From Bidens hawaiensis (lineage: Eukaryota > Streptophyta > Magnoliopsida > Asterales > Asteraceae), in assembly GCA_021521415.1 (NCBI GenBank), contig JAIQDT010003807.1:124001-188000 (forward strand): a DNA stretch of 64,000 bases, written 5' to 3'. The position numbers were made by a program, and so were the translations under genes. Of this stretch, positions 35,213-48,048 are shown piece by piece. The notes beneath the pieces are model-generated. The model searched no databases. It was not told the DNA's origin and saw only the letters and a list, made by a program, of their open reading frames with translations. The stretch's first letter is position 1. Every line of letters begins with the position of its first letter.

Positions 35213-37117
35213 TTTATAGTGAGGTCGGTGAAACGAGTGTCATCATGACAGACGACTTTATAAGCGAGCCATGTATAGTAGGTTTCTTGCAAGTAAACTA
35301 AAGAGGTCTGTACACATTTATTCTTCTTTTGACTTTAAGCATTCTATTGTTTAGCATTTTATTGTTTGTCTTTCATTGAGATATTTCTTTGATTTTGAAG
35401 TTACTTCAACTTTTGGGTAAAGAAAAGAAATAAAAGAAACCAGTAGGGAAAAGTATTAATTAAATTAGATGGTGGTGCCATAAGTCAAAACTGGAATATC
35501 TAAGAAATCTTGAGAAATCATTTCTTTTGGCAGGTGTGACTATTCGAAGAGAAGGTCTCCAAGGATGTGCGACGTGCGACAACTTTTGTCAAGGAAGGAA
35601 AGATAAGTTGCAGGTTACATAGTAAAGGGTGCTTGAGTATTATTATTATTATTATTGTTATTATCATAATTAACGATCTTTATTTACTTAATATTATACA
35701 ATAAATAACATTATAAACACATTCACCTATTTGTTTATAATTGAAAATTTTTTTCATGGTTATTACAATAACTATTTCATAATGACAACATGACCCGTTA
35801 CAAACCCAGTTTTCACTTTCAACGTTTGTGCCTAATAATTATCCAAAATAAAAGACTGTAAAATGTCTAAAACAACATAAATAAAAGTTAGAAGCACACA
35901 AAAACAAAACTCAAGAAATGACATTGACCACGTTTTTAGTAACCTGTCATTATCAGCATGTGAATCATAATTTTGATTGTCAAATTCGAATATTTCCCTT
36001 TAATTATTAGGAATCAACCTGCTAAGCATATTATGTGAAACACGATATCCATCTTTAAAACATGACATTCACTTTCATTGCAATGTGAAGTCACACTATG
36101 ATCGAATGGTAACTTTGTTCCTGTTAAATGAATCATTCAAAACGAAATATTGTAAACTGTTTTGAAATAACAGTTAGAAACATACAAAGTTAATTATTCG
36201 TTAGAGTAAAGTTTATCTTGACAACGAAATGAAAATTAAAAGTGTTATCTATCAATTTTTCACTAATTATAACCTTTTGCATAATTTGCTTTTGATCTTG
36301 ATAAAGTTACTCATAATCATAAAACAACTGGAATTTGCTTTATTTGCTTTAGTTATTAATTAATATTCAACTAAAGCAATTAATATTCTTTTCTTCCCAT
36401 CCGTACACAAATAAACCCCCACAAAATCTTCAAAACCAACATCAAACTCTATTTCGTATGCGATGATGATACAATTTCAATAAAAATACAGATAAACTGA
36501 TAATAAGTTGTGTTTTTATCCTTTTTAAATGGCAAAACCAATCACACTGAAAACAAAGGTATGATTATTTGACGTCGATGAGCTAGTATACACCACCCAC
36601 TAAGATCAAATTTGCCTTTACTTGTTATCTATACCATATTATACTGCATTCACGAATGACATATTAAGAACCTTTTCTTTTTAGACTTTTACAAGTTTTA
36701 TTCAAACAATACAACACTTGATGCAATCACTTTAAGTAATAATATTTTTTTTAAAAGGTAAAGCTATCTTTTGTAATTGCTAAGACCACACATAGTGATA
36801 ACTAGGCACATAAGGGCATTCTCTAACATGTGCGTCCCAGTCAGCAGTAACTAGTTTTGAAAAAAAATGGTGTAGTGTAAAATGCCTCATCCCTACAACA
36901 AACGGACCCAACACATAGCTTAAATGGGGGGTGGGGGTTACATTAGTTTTGGGCTTGTTTTCCCCTCCTTAAAGACACCACTACGTATGGTCTAATAATT
37001 AGTATTAGTATACATTATTATTATATAATAATTCATATTTAATTGACTACATTAAGTAATACATTAAGTAATCCATTACCATAGTATCCAGATTTCGGTC
37101 TGGTTAACTTGACCGTC
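35213..37117. other. Spacer between retrotransposons, no gene recognised
   Basis: AT-rich, with a TAT microsatellite near 35637-35657. No coding exon or complete element was recognised. Confidence 0.4.
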
Positions 37118-37978
37118 TGAAGAGGTAGGTTCCCGCAAAGCCCAGTTGGACCCACAAGACTCACCTTAAAGAGGTACGTCTACGCAAAGACCAACTGGAT
37201 CCGCAGAACCCACCATGCTCAGAGAGATGAAGACCTTACACGCAGTAAGCCAGCTGTCCCCGCAGGAAAGCCTCCCTTGGTACAGTACCCTGCCTGTCCC
37301 CGCAGCTGTGGATACAAGCCAAGAAGGAAGGCTACCCGCACTAACAGTAAGGCTACACGCATAAGGCACTAACTCTTATACTTCAGTAATGTCACCTGAA
37401 GAAGGAATGAGCAGGGCGGGAATATTCCCGCCCAAAAGAGCCAGTCCGTACGCTTCTAGAAGATCTTTTGTACTATACATACCAAGGTATGGACAAATAG
37501 ACAAGATCTGACAAAAGCAACCCATGAACTAATCACAGGGTGACAGCTCACTGACAATAGTACGAGGAGGAGCACGCTCCAGTACAAAATGTCGCTATCA
37601 GCCGCTGCCTACCCACCAACTCCTATCATGGCACGAACGTAGCCCATAGTTGGTGGAAAAGGAATATTATATACGGCTGGCCGTACCTGCTTGGAAACCT
37701 ACATTCGGCTATAAATACTCCAACACCTTGGAACGGTATCATCATCTTCTCTCTAGCTATTTCTCTTTATATACACTTATATTCAGAGCAACCTAGTCTG
37801 ATTCTCACGCCGGAGGGTGGTCACAAGGAGGAACCCCCTCTTCTCAGTGACGAGCTTACGGTGTCTGTTTTGCAGGTTGAGAAGAATAACCATCTTTGCC
37901 GGACCTAATCCTCGTGGGAAACATCTACTTAACCCTAAGATTATCCTTAATCTGTCGGGGTCACTTAGTGTTTCTTCA
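37118..37978 (+). repeat. 5' LTR of element 2 (861 bp)
   Basis: It runs TGAAGAGGTAGG...AGTGTTTCTTCA. A TATA box (GGCTATAAATACTCC) near 37707 and CT-rich sequence downstream mark the likely sense promoter and transcript start. The putative primer-binding site (TTGTCGCCATCCGTG, one change from that of element 1) follows at 37979. Confidence 0.88.
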
Positions 37979-38047
37979 TTGTCGCCATCCGTGCATTAAG
38001 CTAGAACTTACTCTTCTTTCTCTCAGTTTTTTCAAACTTCTGGAAAG

Positions 38048-39550
38048 ATGGTTAAGGTTACTCCGATGACAAAGCCACCGGGTAACCAAGAAACTCCGGT
38101 AACCACAACCCCAGCTACTGGGGGGAACACCGGTGAATACACGATTGTTACGAACACTACCCCGGTTACCCAAGCCGGGGCAAGTGCAGTAAACAATCCT
38201 CTCCTGGGATTCATTGATACCCAGTTGGGAAAACAACAGACGAGACTTCCCCGACAAACACCAGAACAAGTTAAAGCTTGGGCGGAAGCACGTCAGAAAG
38301 AATTCCAAGCCGAGTTGGACGAACGTTTACGTTCACTCCAACAGGCCAATGACAAATTCGGAAGCACTCGACAACAGCTCAACATGAGCAATGATTGCGA
38401 GTATGTGGATGATGAAGATTGGGAAGAATCTGACAGTCACGCAAACCCACGTCATAAGGCGAAAGGGAAGCGTAAAGAAGTAGACTTCCACTCGAGAAGA
38501 AATTTCGAAGAAAATTTCAAACCAAAGAACACGGGGGGAAACCCACGTGACTTCTCCAAAACTTTCAGACCAACTGTTGCGAATGCGGGAACGTCCAAAT
38601 TTGCAAGGGACATTGCGGAAGCAATCGCTCCAATGAGTGCCAAACAGATGTCCAACATAGGCACTTACGATGACATATCTGACCCGGACGATCACATGAA
38701 CAGATTTATAGCGGGGGCAACCGTCAGTAATTGGACGGAACCCACATGGTGTTACATGTTCCAAATGACGCTCGTCGGGGCAGCCAGAGCGTGGTTTGAT
38801 CGTCTACCGGTCCACCACATCTACGATTGGGCAGACTTCCAGCACAAATTCAGCCAGCACTTCAGTCAACAAAGAAAATATACTGACTAGCAATGGACGA
38901 TCCTTAACTGCATCCGAGAAGAAGACGAATCTTTGCTAGACTTCATCACTCGCTTCAACTCAAAGAAGCTAAGTCTGGGCACTATTAGCGAAGATCTTGT
39001 TCGCGCCGCTTTCATCCAGGGCGCTGAGTACCCAGAGCTCATCCGCACGTTGACAGGTAAAGACGGCATGCCACCCACGTGGGATGCCATCATGACGGCA
39101 GCTAAACGCTTTGCCGAAACGGAGAAGCAACTGGGTAGAAATCTTCCCCAGAGCACAAACCTCTACACTCAGAGAACAAGAGAAAATAACGTCCGTACCG
39201 CCCGACATAACAAAAAGAGGAAGCTTGGTATTTGGTAGTCAAGGGTAAACTTTGACACCTCATCCAGCTCCCGCCCTCTCTTAGGCGGAAGGGACAACAT
39301 GCAGACGTCGAACCGGAATCCCAGATGGACGCCACTCACCAAAAGCGTCACCGAGATATTTGCCACCGAGAAACTCCCATGGCCAAAGGCTCAAATAATC
39401 CGACAACGTCATAACGCTGATCAGAGCAAATCCTGTGACTTCCACGGGACAAAAGGCCACACCACGGAGGAATGCACATCCTTGAAGGATGTCGTTGAAA
39501 CATTCGTCAAAGATGGGAAACTCACACACCTCGTGGCGTCAATCAGGAAC
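38048..39550 (+). pseudogene. gag: Gag of element 2 with stops
   Basis: The frame starts MVKVTPMTKPPGN and follows the gag of element 1 throughout. A TAG at 38888-38890 (Glu in element 1) and a TAG at 39236-39238 (Gln in element 1) interrupt it, and the phase changes before 39299. The Cys/His motif CDFHGTKGHTTEEC is at about 39430-39475. It is probably non-functional. Confidence 0.85.
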
Positions 39551-40189
39551 GGAGGGAGGAAAGACAATCGGTACAAGGGCAATGGACGGAAGCCCGTCGA
39601 CATCAGCATTCACATGGTTCACGGCAACATCAGAGAAAGAAAACGACGAACAACAGAGCCAAGTGCGTGGAAGGAAGCAGAAGTGCGCTTCCCGCGTGTG
39701 CCAGGGGGGGGCAACAAAGAAGGCCCCATAGTCATCAAAAGCCAGCTGGGGCACTACATCACCTCCCGTACCCTTGCTGATAATGGCGCTTCATCAACGG
39801 TCATGTATAGGCAGTTCTTCGACAAGCTAGACGACGAAGACAAAGAACGCCTAGAAACAGTTTACGCCTCGATGGAAGGGTTCGACGGCAGCACAAACAC
39901 CCCCTTGGGGATCATATCTTTCCCCGTCACTCTCACGGATGGGAAGTACTCCCGCACAGAAGACGTGGACTTCGTTGTAATGAGGAAGCCACACCACACA
40001 TACGACATTCTCTTCGGGAGAGATGGGATGGCAAGATTTAATGCCGTGGTGTCTTCGGTCCATGGGATGATGGGATGGCCAACAGCCGAGGGCGTCACTA
40101 TGATCACGGGCATTCCCCAGGTATGCATCGCATCTGTCTCATCTAAACCCAAACCAAAAATAGCTAAACGATCATTCGACACCAGATGA
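39551..40189 (+). pseudogene. Protease region of element 2
   Basis: A retropepsin-like aspartic protease is marked by LADNGASSTVMY (catalytic Asp in the DNGAS context usual for plant Gypsy elements) and the later FGRDGMARF segment. The frame ends at TGA 40187-40189; RT resumes in another frame at 40191, so at least one small frameshift lies just before DDMTGVP. Confidence 0.75.
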
Positions 40190-40190
40190 C

Positions 40191-41423
40191 ATGACTGGTG
40201 TACCTCGAAGTAAAGCTGAGCATAAGCTCAAGTGTGACCCGGTGTTTGCGCCGGTCATACAGAAACGTCGCGTAATGGGTGCTGAGCAGGCTAACGCGTG
40301 TAGAACCCAAGTCAAGGAACTCCTTGACGCAGGCATCGTACGCGTTAGTAAATATCAAACATGGGTTGCAAATCCCGTCATGGTACCAAAATTCAACAAA
40401 CAATGGCGCATGTGCATAGATTTCAAAGACCTAAACAAAGCATGCCCCAAGGATTGTTACCCGTTACCCGAAATTGACCTTAAGGTAGATTCATTAGCAC
40501 TGTTTCGCCTTAAATACTTCCTTGATGCGTATAAAGGGTACCATAAAATCCACATGGCTGTTGACGATCAGGATAAAACCGCATTTCGGACGCCCGATGG
40601 CACATTTTGTTACCAAATGATGCCATTCGGACTAAAGAATGCCGGATCCACATACCAACGCCTGATGGACAAAGAGTTTCATGCCCAAACCGGGAGGAAC
40701 TTGGAAGTTTACATGGATGACTTGGTCATCAAAAGCCTCGAGCTAGAGGTGATGTTGAAAGACATCTAAGAAACTTTCATCACGCTCAGAAAGATAAACA
40801 TGAAGCTCAACCCGAGCAAGTGTTCCTTTGGGATGGAAGATGGGAAGTTCTTAGGAGTCATCGTCACCAAAGATGGCTTCAGAGCGAACCCTGAAAAGGT
40901 TGAAGCCATTATGAAAATGGAATCACCTACTACCATCAAACAGGCTCAGACACTGAATGGACGACTAGTCGCACTTAACCGCTTTTTGGCAAACCATGCG
41001 GATAGGTCGTTCCAATTCGTGTCAACATTGAGAAATTGTTTGAAGAAAACGCACTTCCGCTGGACACCATAAGCGGAAGCAGCCTTTCAAGAGATTCGGT
41101 CACGCTTGATCGAACTCCCAACACTCACAGCACCAGAAGTGGGGGAGGAGTTAATTCTCTACCTCTCCACCACAGACAGAGCAACTGGGGCAGTCTTACT
41201 AGTAGAACGAAAGGGCATCCAGATGCCCATCTACTATGTAAGCCGCGTCTTAACAGACGTGGAAACCCGGTACTCCACCCTGGAAAAATTAGTCTTAGCG
41301 CTTGTACAGGCTTCACGCAGGCTAAGACGATATTTCCAAGGCCACCCAATCACCATTCTCACCAACTTCAAACTTGCAAACGTTCTAGGCAAACCCGAGT
41401 TGTCAGGGCGCCTAGCCAAATAG
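40191..41423 (+). pseudogene. Reverse transcriptase and RNase H of element 2
   Basis: RT motifs in order: MCIDFKDLNKACPKD, FLDAYKGYHKI, FCYQMMPFGLKNAGSTYQRL and the catalytic VYMDDLV. The thumb and RNase H connection follow (KCSFGMEDGKFLGVIV) and RNase H itself (ATGAVLLVE, PIYYVSR, ETRYSTLEKLVLAL). All are in one frame, with stops at 40767-40769, 41070-41072 and 41421-41423. RT copies element RNA into DNA in the cytoplasmic particle; this copy cannot. Confidence 0.88.
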
Positions 41424-42116
41424 GCAATTGAGTTGGGAGAATACGCGATAAAGTACAAGCCAAGACCAGCCATAAAAGGCCAGGTCTTGGCCGACTTTAT
41501 TGCAGAAGTCCCCGCTTCGTGGGAAAAAGAGTGCCAGGAAGAGGCTCAACCCTCTCCAGCACAAGACATTAACGATGTCTGGCGACTCTATACTGATGGA
41601 GCAGCCAACAACGAAGGTTCAGGCGCAGGGTTGAAACTAACTAACCCAGCAGGCCAAGAATACACTTACGCTATTCGGCTGGATTTCCCAAGTACGAATA
41701 ACGAAACGGAGTACGAAGCATTCTTGGCCGGATTAAGAATTGCGCGTAAGATGGGGGTGAAAAACTTGGAAGCCCACGTGGATTCCATGCTAGTAGCCAA
41801 CCAGATAAACGGGACGTACACGGCCGTGAACGACACAATGGCCCTGTACCTCGCACAAGCAAAAACCCTTATGCGCGATTTCAACGATTGCAAAGTTGTG
41901 CACATCAAGCGAAGCGAAAACAAATCTGCGGATGCGCTAAGCAAGCTTGCATCGTTAGCCTTCACCCACTTGGGAAAGGACATCCGCGTTGAACTTCTTG
42001 GAGCACCATCAGTCCCGCACAAGGAAATTTGTGTCATCCAAACCGGCACGGAAACATGGATGACGCCAATCATAAATTACCTTGCGACGGGTGTACTACC
42101 AGAGTCAAAGACATAG
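41424..42116 (+). pseudogene. Second (archaeal-type) RNase H of element 2
   Basis: This region has LYTDGAANNEGSGAGL, NNETEYEAFLAGLRIA, HVDSMLVANQI and ENKSADALSKLAS, the D-E-D-D pattern of an added RNase H that is diagnostic of the Tat lineage among plant Gypsy elements. It is in frame with RT and integrase, ending at TAG 42114-42116. Confidence 0.8.
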
Positions 42117-43247
42117 GCAAGAAAGATACGCTGTAAATCACTGAACTATCAACTTGTTGATGACATACTTTACAGGCGTAATTTTCTTGGTCCACTCCTT
42201 AGATGCGTTGACGACCAAGATGCCGACTACCTCCTAAGGGAAGTACACGAAGGCATCTGTGGAGTACACGCAGCTCCACGCGCAGTTGTAGCTAAGCTAA
42301 ACAACGCGGGATACTTTTGGCCGGGGATGCACACGGATGCGCTGGCCTACATCAGAAAATGTAGGTCCTGCCAGCTCTACGCACCCAACACGCATCGCCC
42401 GAAGAACGAACTTGTTCCAGTCACTTCTTCATGGCCATTCCAGAAGTGGGCCATCGATGTTACAGGCCCATTTCCCACAGCAGTAGGGAACGTTCAGTTC
42501 CTAGTAGTAGCCATCGACTACTTCACCAAGTGGATAGAAGCAAAACCCCTAGCCCAAACAACCGCAAAACATATCAAAAAATTTATTTGGGAATTTATTA
42601 TTTGTCGTTTTGGACTTCCACATAATTGGGTGAGCGATAACGGCACCAACTTTGCTGACCAGAAGCTACAAAAGTGGCTGAAAGAGCTTCAAATCACCCA
42701 CACATTTACCTCAGTGGCACACCCGCAGGGTAATGGTGAGGTGGAAAGAGCAAACAAGAGCATCGCTGACGGCATAAAGAAAAGACTCTTGGAGCATAGA
42801 TCTGGCTGGGTGGACGAAGTTCCACATGTCCTTTGGGCAAACAGAACGCTGAAAAAAGCAAGCACGGGCGAAACCCCATTCAGCCTCACCTATGGCACTG
42901 AAGCCATGGTTCCAATCGAGATTGGTCTACCCTCACCAAGAGTCATAACTCAACCAGAAAACAATGATGCGGAAAGACGGTTAGACCTTATGCTGACCGA
43001 AGAGCGCATAGACTTAGCCGCAGCGCGTGAAGAGAACTACAAGCGACAAATGCAAAAGTACTACAACACGCGGGTGAAACTCTACAACTTCAATGTCGGA
43101 GACTACATACTGCGTAACAACGAGGCTTCGAACCAGGAGCACCCAGGAAAGCTGGCCCCGGTCTGGGAAGGGCCAAACATTATTAAAGAAGTTCTGGGAA
43201 AGGGCGCATACCGGCTCGAAAGGCTCGATGGCACCCCCATCCCATGA
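42117..43247 (+). pseudogene. Integrase of element 2
   Basis: The zinc-binding HHCC part (REVHEGICGVHAA, CRSCQLYAP) and the catalytic D,D-35-E residues (AIDVTGPFP, WVSDNGTNF, GNGEVERANKS) are visible. It closes with YRLERLDGTPIP and a TGA at 43245-43247, where element 1 has a Trp-containing continuation. The domain itself is open from 42117 onward. Confidence 0.85.
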
Positions 43248-43519
43248 ACATGGAATGGAGCTCAATTACGCAGATGCTACATGTAGATCAATTCCAAACT
43301 TGTAACGAACAGGCCTAGAGCCACTTCTAATGGAAATGATTCTCCTTCACATTGATGCTGATAGCCTTACCTTTATACTTATGATCTGACCACACTGATA
43401 TGCCGGTATTCACCGCATAAATAAGTGAGGGAGGAAGTAAGTCGTTGCGTGTGGAAAGCTGCACAACCCGCATAAACACAAATAAACAGTAAAAATTTCT
43501 AAGGTAAAGATGAGGAAAA

Positions 43520-43665
43520 CCTTCACGCAGGTCAGACATAGATGAAGTTTGGTCGTCCTACTAAGTGAAAGTGACGGTCCTACCCGCACAATCATGATAG
43601 AGGAAACAGAACATTAACCTATTATCTGACACGCGTCGAAAAGTTAACTTATTCAAAACACTTAG
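43520..43665. repeat. Single unit of the spacer repeat expanded in element 1
   Basis: Inverted relative to 31740-32760: contains CTTCACGCAGGTCAGA, GTGACGGTCCTACCCGCACA and AAGTTAACTTATTC. It lies between the end of pol and the 3' end of the antisense gene. Confidence 0.75.
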
Positions 43666-43844
43666 AAAATTGCTAAGTTAAACTAAAATATGCATGAGCA
43701 AATCATATAATGTTTATAAGGCAAAGCATTAACAAAACATTTATATTCACGATAAAAGCTGTTCAAACATTACAAAATGGCTAGGTATCTACCCGCCTAC
43801 AAAAAGTGCAAATCTATCCTAACGGCGTGGAGGAATCTCAAGAT

Positions 43845-46800
43845 TCAGGCTTCGGGACCACTCCCTCCAAACCCACTTGAACCCGCACCATCAGTTGGCT
43901 GCGGCTGTTCAAGGAAAGTTTTGAGAACAGCTAGCCCGTCATCATCAGCAGCAACTTCATTAACCTTTTCCGCGACCGGATGAGAGAAAGCAGCATACTG
44001 GTTCACAGCTTGGTCATAGGCAGCCTCAGTATCAACATCGTGTAGAGGAAATTTGGAAGGCGAGATGCCTTTCTCTGCAAATCCTAGGCCAAGTAAGAAA
44101 CCAACTTTCTCTCCATCCTCATGAGAAGCGTTGAGGGCTGTGCTTATGGCATCATCATAGGACGTGTTCGCGAAAATCCGATGCACAGCCTACAAAAAAA
44201 AATTTCTAAGTATAAAAAGCAAAAAGAGCAAAAAGCAAAGAATAATGGAGCTATGCGTACCTGCGGCAACGCTTCTCGTAGAAGCCAATCCTTATTGGAC
44301 AGAGCCTCTTGAAGGGTAGCTTGAGCTTGATCGCGTGCGCGTTCGGCCTCATTCTTGTTTAGGTTGGCAAGCAACACTTCCTTGGCAGCAGCCTCCTCAA
44401 CGCCTTTAAGCTTGTGCTCAGTGCGATCAAGCACACCCTTCTGATCTAAGAGCTCCTGTAGCTTCTTGGCGTCCTCCAAAGCCAAAGCCTCATGAGCCTG
44501 CTGAAGCTTCTCCAGTTTAGCTTTCAGTTCTTCATTCTCAGCGCGTAGAGGGTCAGCAACAGCTTCAGCTTTTGTGGCCCTTTCAGTCGCATTACGCGCA
44601 GTTTCCTTAGCCAACCTAAGTTGTTCATTAACAACTTGGGAAGCCTTGGAACGGGCCTCATGCCTAGCTTGCATTTCGGCCTCAAGATCCTTGAAGGCCT
44701 TTTCTCTCTCAGCAGCGGTGGCGGCAAGTTTCTTGTTCACTTCCCTCAGTGCACCTCCAGGCTACGCGCAGTCCTTAACTTATCGTTTTCACGACAAAGT
44801 AATTCGACACGCAGCTGCATCCGGGCAAGTAGAATTCGGAGCTCGGTGGACAACCTGCCTTCCTGGTAGCTAACCATTGCCTCCCCCAATGCACCACTTG
44901 GAGCGGCATGGCGCGTCCAATCGACGCAGTCTGCAGCCGTCCTGAGAGTTGTTCCTCGGCGGATATTCCACCTTGGAGCATAAACCTCATTGGAATCCGA
45001 AACTGCGAAAACATAAAACAGTTAGGAAAAAATGACAAGGATGGATAACAGGCCAAAGTAACCCCACGCACCTGTAGGGTCGATAACAGGCCGATAGCCG
45101 CTAAACCCATCACCCGAACCTAAAGGATATCCACCCAAGAGGTCAAGGAGATGGGAAGGAGGCAAAGATCGGACCCCCTAATCAACAGAGGTAAGTCTAG
45201 AAGTCCCAACTCTAAACATACCTGAAGAACCGGCCAAGGACGAAGTAGTCGTTGACGCCGAATGTGACACCGTATAAGCCACAGAGGTAGAGACCAGCGG
45301 AGATGAACTCATTTGAGATGAACTCATAACTGTTGCAGCCGCTGCAGACGAGCTCATGGAAAAAGTCACCGCCGATCCGGTGAATGATGTAGTAAATATG
45401 GCACTGACGGCTGGCGAAGAAGTTGAACTGCTCAACGCAGCAAAGAAAGTAGACGCCATCGTCGGCGCAGCAGCCATGACAGACGACGTCATTACCGGAA
45501 CAGTTGCTTCAACAGTAGAAGCAACAGAAACAGACGCAGCCGCCTGGGTCATCGCCTCGGATAGGTTGACCAAACCTATCGTCGTGGGTCCTGAACCAAC
45601 TCCTCCCGCACCACTCTCTTCAAAAACAGATAAGTCCACTTCTGCATAAATAAAAACCTTAAGATGTCAAAAACAAAGGCGGAAGGAGATGCGGAAAAGG
45701 TACACAAAAAGTACACTTACTGGTTTTCTTGATTTTGAAAGCCCTGATAGGCGGAGATGGACCCGATGAAGATGGCCTCTTCACACTAGTTACCTTCGCA
45801 ATGCTTGGCGACTTGGAAGTGACAGTCGTTGTCTCAACCTCTGAGACAATAGTCTCGTCACCATCACCAAGGTTCCTCGCCGCCTCTTCACTCTCAGTCT
45901 CGGAATCAGACTGATCCCCCAAGTCAACGAAGGTAGCAACCTTCGTTTTACCCTTCACGCTAGCCGCCTTCTTTTTCCTTACAATAAAAGGCCCATCTGC
46001 GGATCCCTCATCAGAAGATGACAAGATCAGAGGAATTCCAGCAGAAGTGTGAGCATGAAGAGGACGAGGATTAAAGAACTCATTACCTGGCCGAGTGGCG
46101 CTTAAAATCTCATGGCCTGGCGGGTAGACCTCTACGAACCTATCCGCAGTTTTCTCCAAAACGAGCAACTCGTTCTCATCAAGATCACGAGTACCCAACT
46201 GCGCTGGACCACCAGTCTCCCGCGGGTGCAAAAGCGACTGTAAGTCGTTCCCCTCTGAAATAAAAATGATAACAATGTTAGAAGGACAACCCTAAACAAA
46301 CACAAAAGACGGGGCATACCATAAGGAATATAGTTCAAACCGTATTCAAGAACGATGGGTATTTGCGGCGTCCCAGACCCGACATCCTTCCACACGCGAC
46401 TCATCCCAAGCATGACCATCCCAGACTCCGCGAAGCGATAAACAGGAGTCTGAATCTGGGAAATCCTGGTGAACCACTCCGTCTCCTGGTAATTGGAAGC
46501 CGGAAGATTAGGAAGTGCCCTCCCATTCTTGAACGACATCGCAATGGGAACGACACGAGCGGAAATGTAGAAAAACTCACGCTTCCAAGAGCGAAGACTA
46601 CGCTCAGGAGTACAGATCTTCAAACCCTTGATCCGAGTGACAAGGGTATACCAACCCTGGACGCACCTCCAGGTATAGAAGGTCATCAGGCGGTCGACTC
46701 GAGGCTCGATATCCAAAATACGGCACACCCATTCGAAATGGCGAACTTTAGCAATTGCCATTGGGTGCACCTCTGTCAAATGAACACCGTGTTTCTCCAA

Positions 46801-47100
46801 AACACGGTATACGAACTTCGTTAATGGAAATCTTAGATTCCCATATAGGAAGAACGAAGCGTAAACCCCTATCTTGCCCTTAGGGGCGTCGTATACCGTC
46901 TGGTTAGTCTCCGGGAACTCCGGCTCATAGGCCTCCAGCATGAATTTCTTGACGATGTAATTGTATACATCGACAGAAAGAGTACACTGACACTCGCAAG
47001 CAGTACTCTTATCGTACTTATCGGACGTTGATGTCGGGTTCTCAGGGAAAACGTCGGACTCTTCGACGTTAACCTCTGGGTCATGAGAAGAATAAGACAT
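43845..47100 (-). pseudogene. Antisense accessory gene of element 2
   Basis: Same gene as 28595-31549. Exons (minus): 46320-47100, 45721-46254, 45072-45641, 44261-45002, 43845-44189, with GT..AG junctions at the same places. Exon 1 has ECQCTLSVDVYNYIVKKFML, HLTEVHPMAIAKVRHFEWV and WRCVQGWYTLVTRIKGLK; exon 4 encodes the coiled coil; exon 5 has NASHEDGEKVGFLLGLGF. A TAG in exon 3 (45178-45180) and a frame change in exon 4 near 44750 break it. In element 2 exon 4 ends cleanly at GCCGCAG before GTACGC. Conservation of exon sequence and splice sites between two diverged elements argues the gene was functional in their common ancestor. Confidence 0.78.
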
Positions 47101-47224
47101 TTTTTAAATGTTAAGGATGAAAGAAAGCGGTTTCAGGAGAATGCTCGCCGGAAAAGATGAGAATTCGCCGGAAATTGCTTAAAAGAAAAGGAAGAGTGAA
47201 GTGAAGATAATGGACAAAATACAC

Positions 47225-47255
47225 CCTCTCCACCTTATATACTCATCGCAATGAA
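47225..47255 (-). promoter_or_regulatory. TATA promoter of the antisense accessory gene (element 2)
   Basis: On the minus strand, GAGTATATAAGGTGGAGAGG lies about 145 bp upstream of the ATG at 47100, with a CT-rich leader between. It is the counterpart of 28455-28500. Confidence 0.6.
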
Positions 47256-48048
47256 TGCGATGAATTTAATGCGGATGAGAGAGAAAGCGTAGGAGCAATG
47301 ACACGGCGACACGTGGATAAAGCAAGCTGGCAACAGATGTCAAAAAGGCGCGTGCCATAAAACTCGCGCCCACGCGCCTGAAAAAGCGCTCAGATTGACC
47401 GCATGCCGTCATGTCGTCACAACTTCCTGCACATCCTGAAACCGTCAGAAGACGCCAACGTCCTCTCAGCCGTTTGGACTGTCCTTATCCTTTCACCAAC
47501 CCTCCGAATTTCAAAAAGATTCAAAAAGATTCAAAAGTATGAGGGAATATACCCCCTTACCTTGGAAAGCAAGAAACCATAAAACAAGTGCGGGTACAGT
47601 GTCAAGGAGAAACCCTTCACATACTTAGCACTTGCAGGGAATTGAAGCCAAGAAGATCGATCTTATGGGCCATGCTTGCGGAAAGAGAAATAACACCCCC
47701 GCATGGCGGGAACGTTGAGAACTAGATTGTTTGAAGCTTCAAGGTGGAATTGGTTTTTAACATAACTGATCACTATGTCTAAAACTACCAAAACCTCGTG
47801 GAGAATCTACACAAGTGAAACTCAATGCTCCCGACTTGCGAAGAGGTTACATACCTACCCGCATCATACCCAAAGATCAGGCAGAAAAGTCAGGAATTTT
47901 CTGTAAGTGACATTAGGAAAACTGCGGGAAGAATCCCCACGGAGAACCTTAAAAAACGAAAACCCCTTTTAAAAGCCCCTTGCTTAAAGTCCAAAAGTTC
48001 CCCTCACTTATTAACAATTCATGAGAAGAACAATGGACTGGGGGGACT

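Noticed and set aside
40180..40195. Programmed frameshift between protease and RT in element 2
   Set aside because: The region lacks a clear slippery site and the element has other lesions; a simple indel is more likely.
46363..46824. Plus-strand frame of about 150 codons opposite exon 1 of the antisense accessory gene
   Set aside because: The minus-strand frame is conserved between two elements; the plus-strand frame is not.
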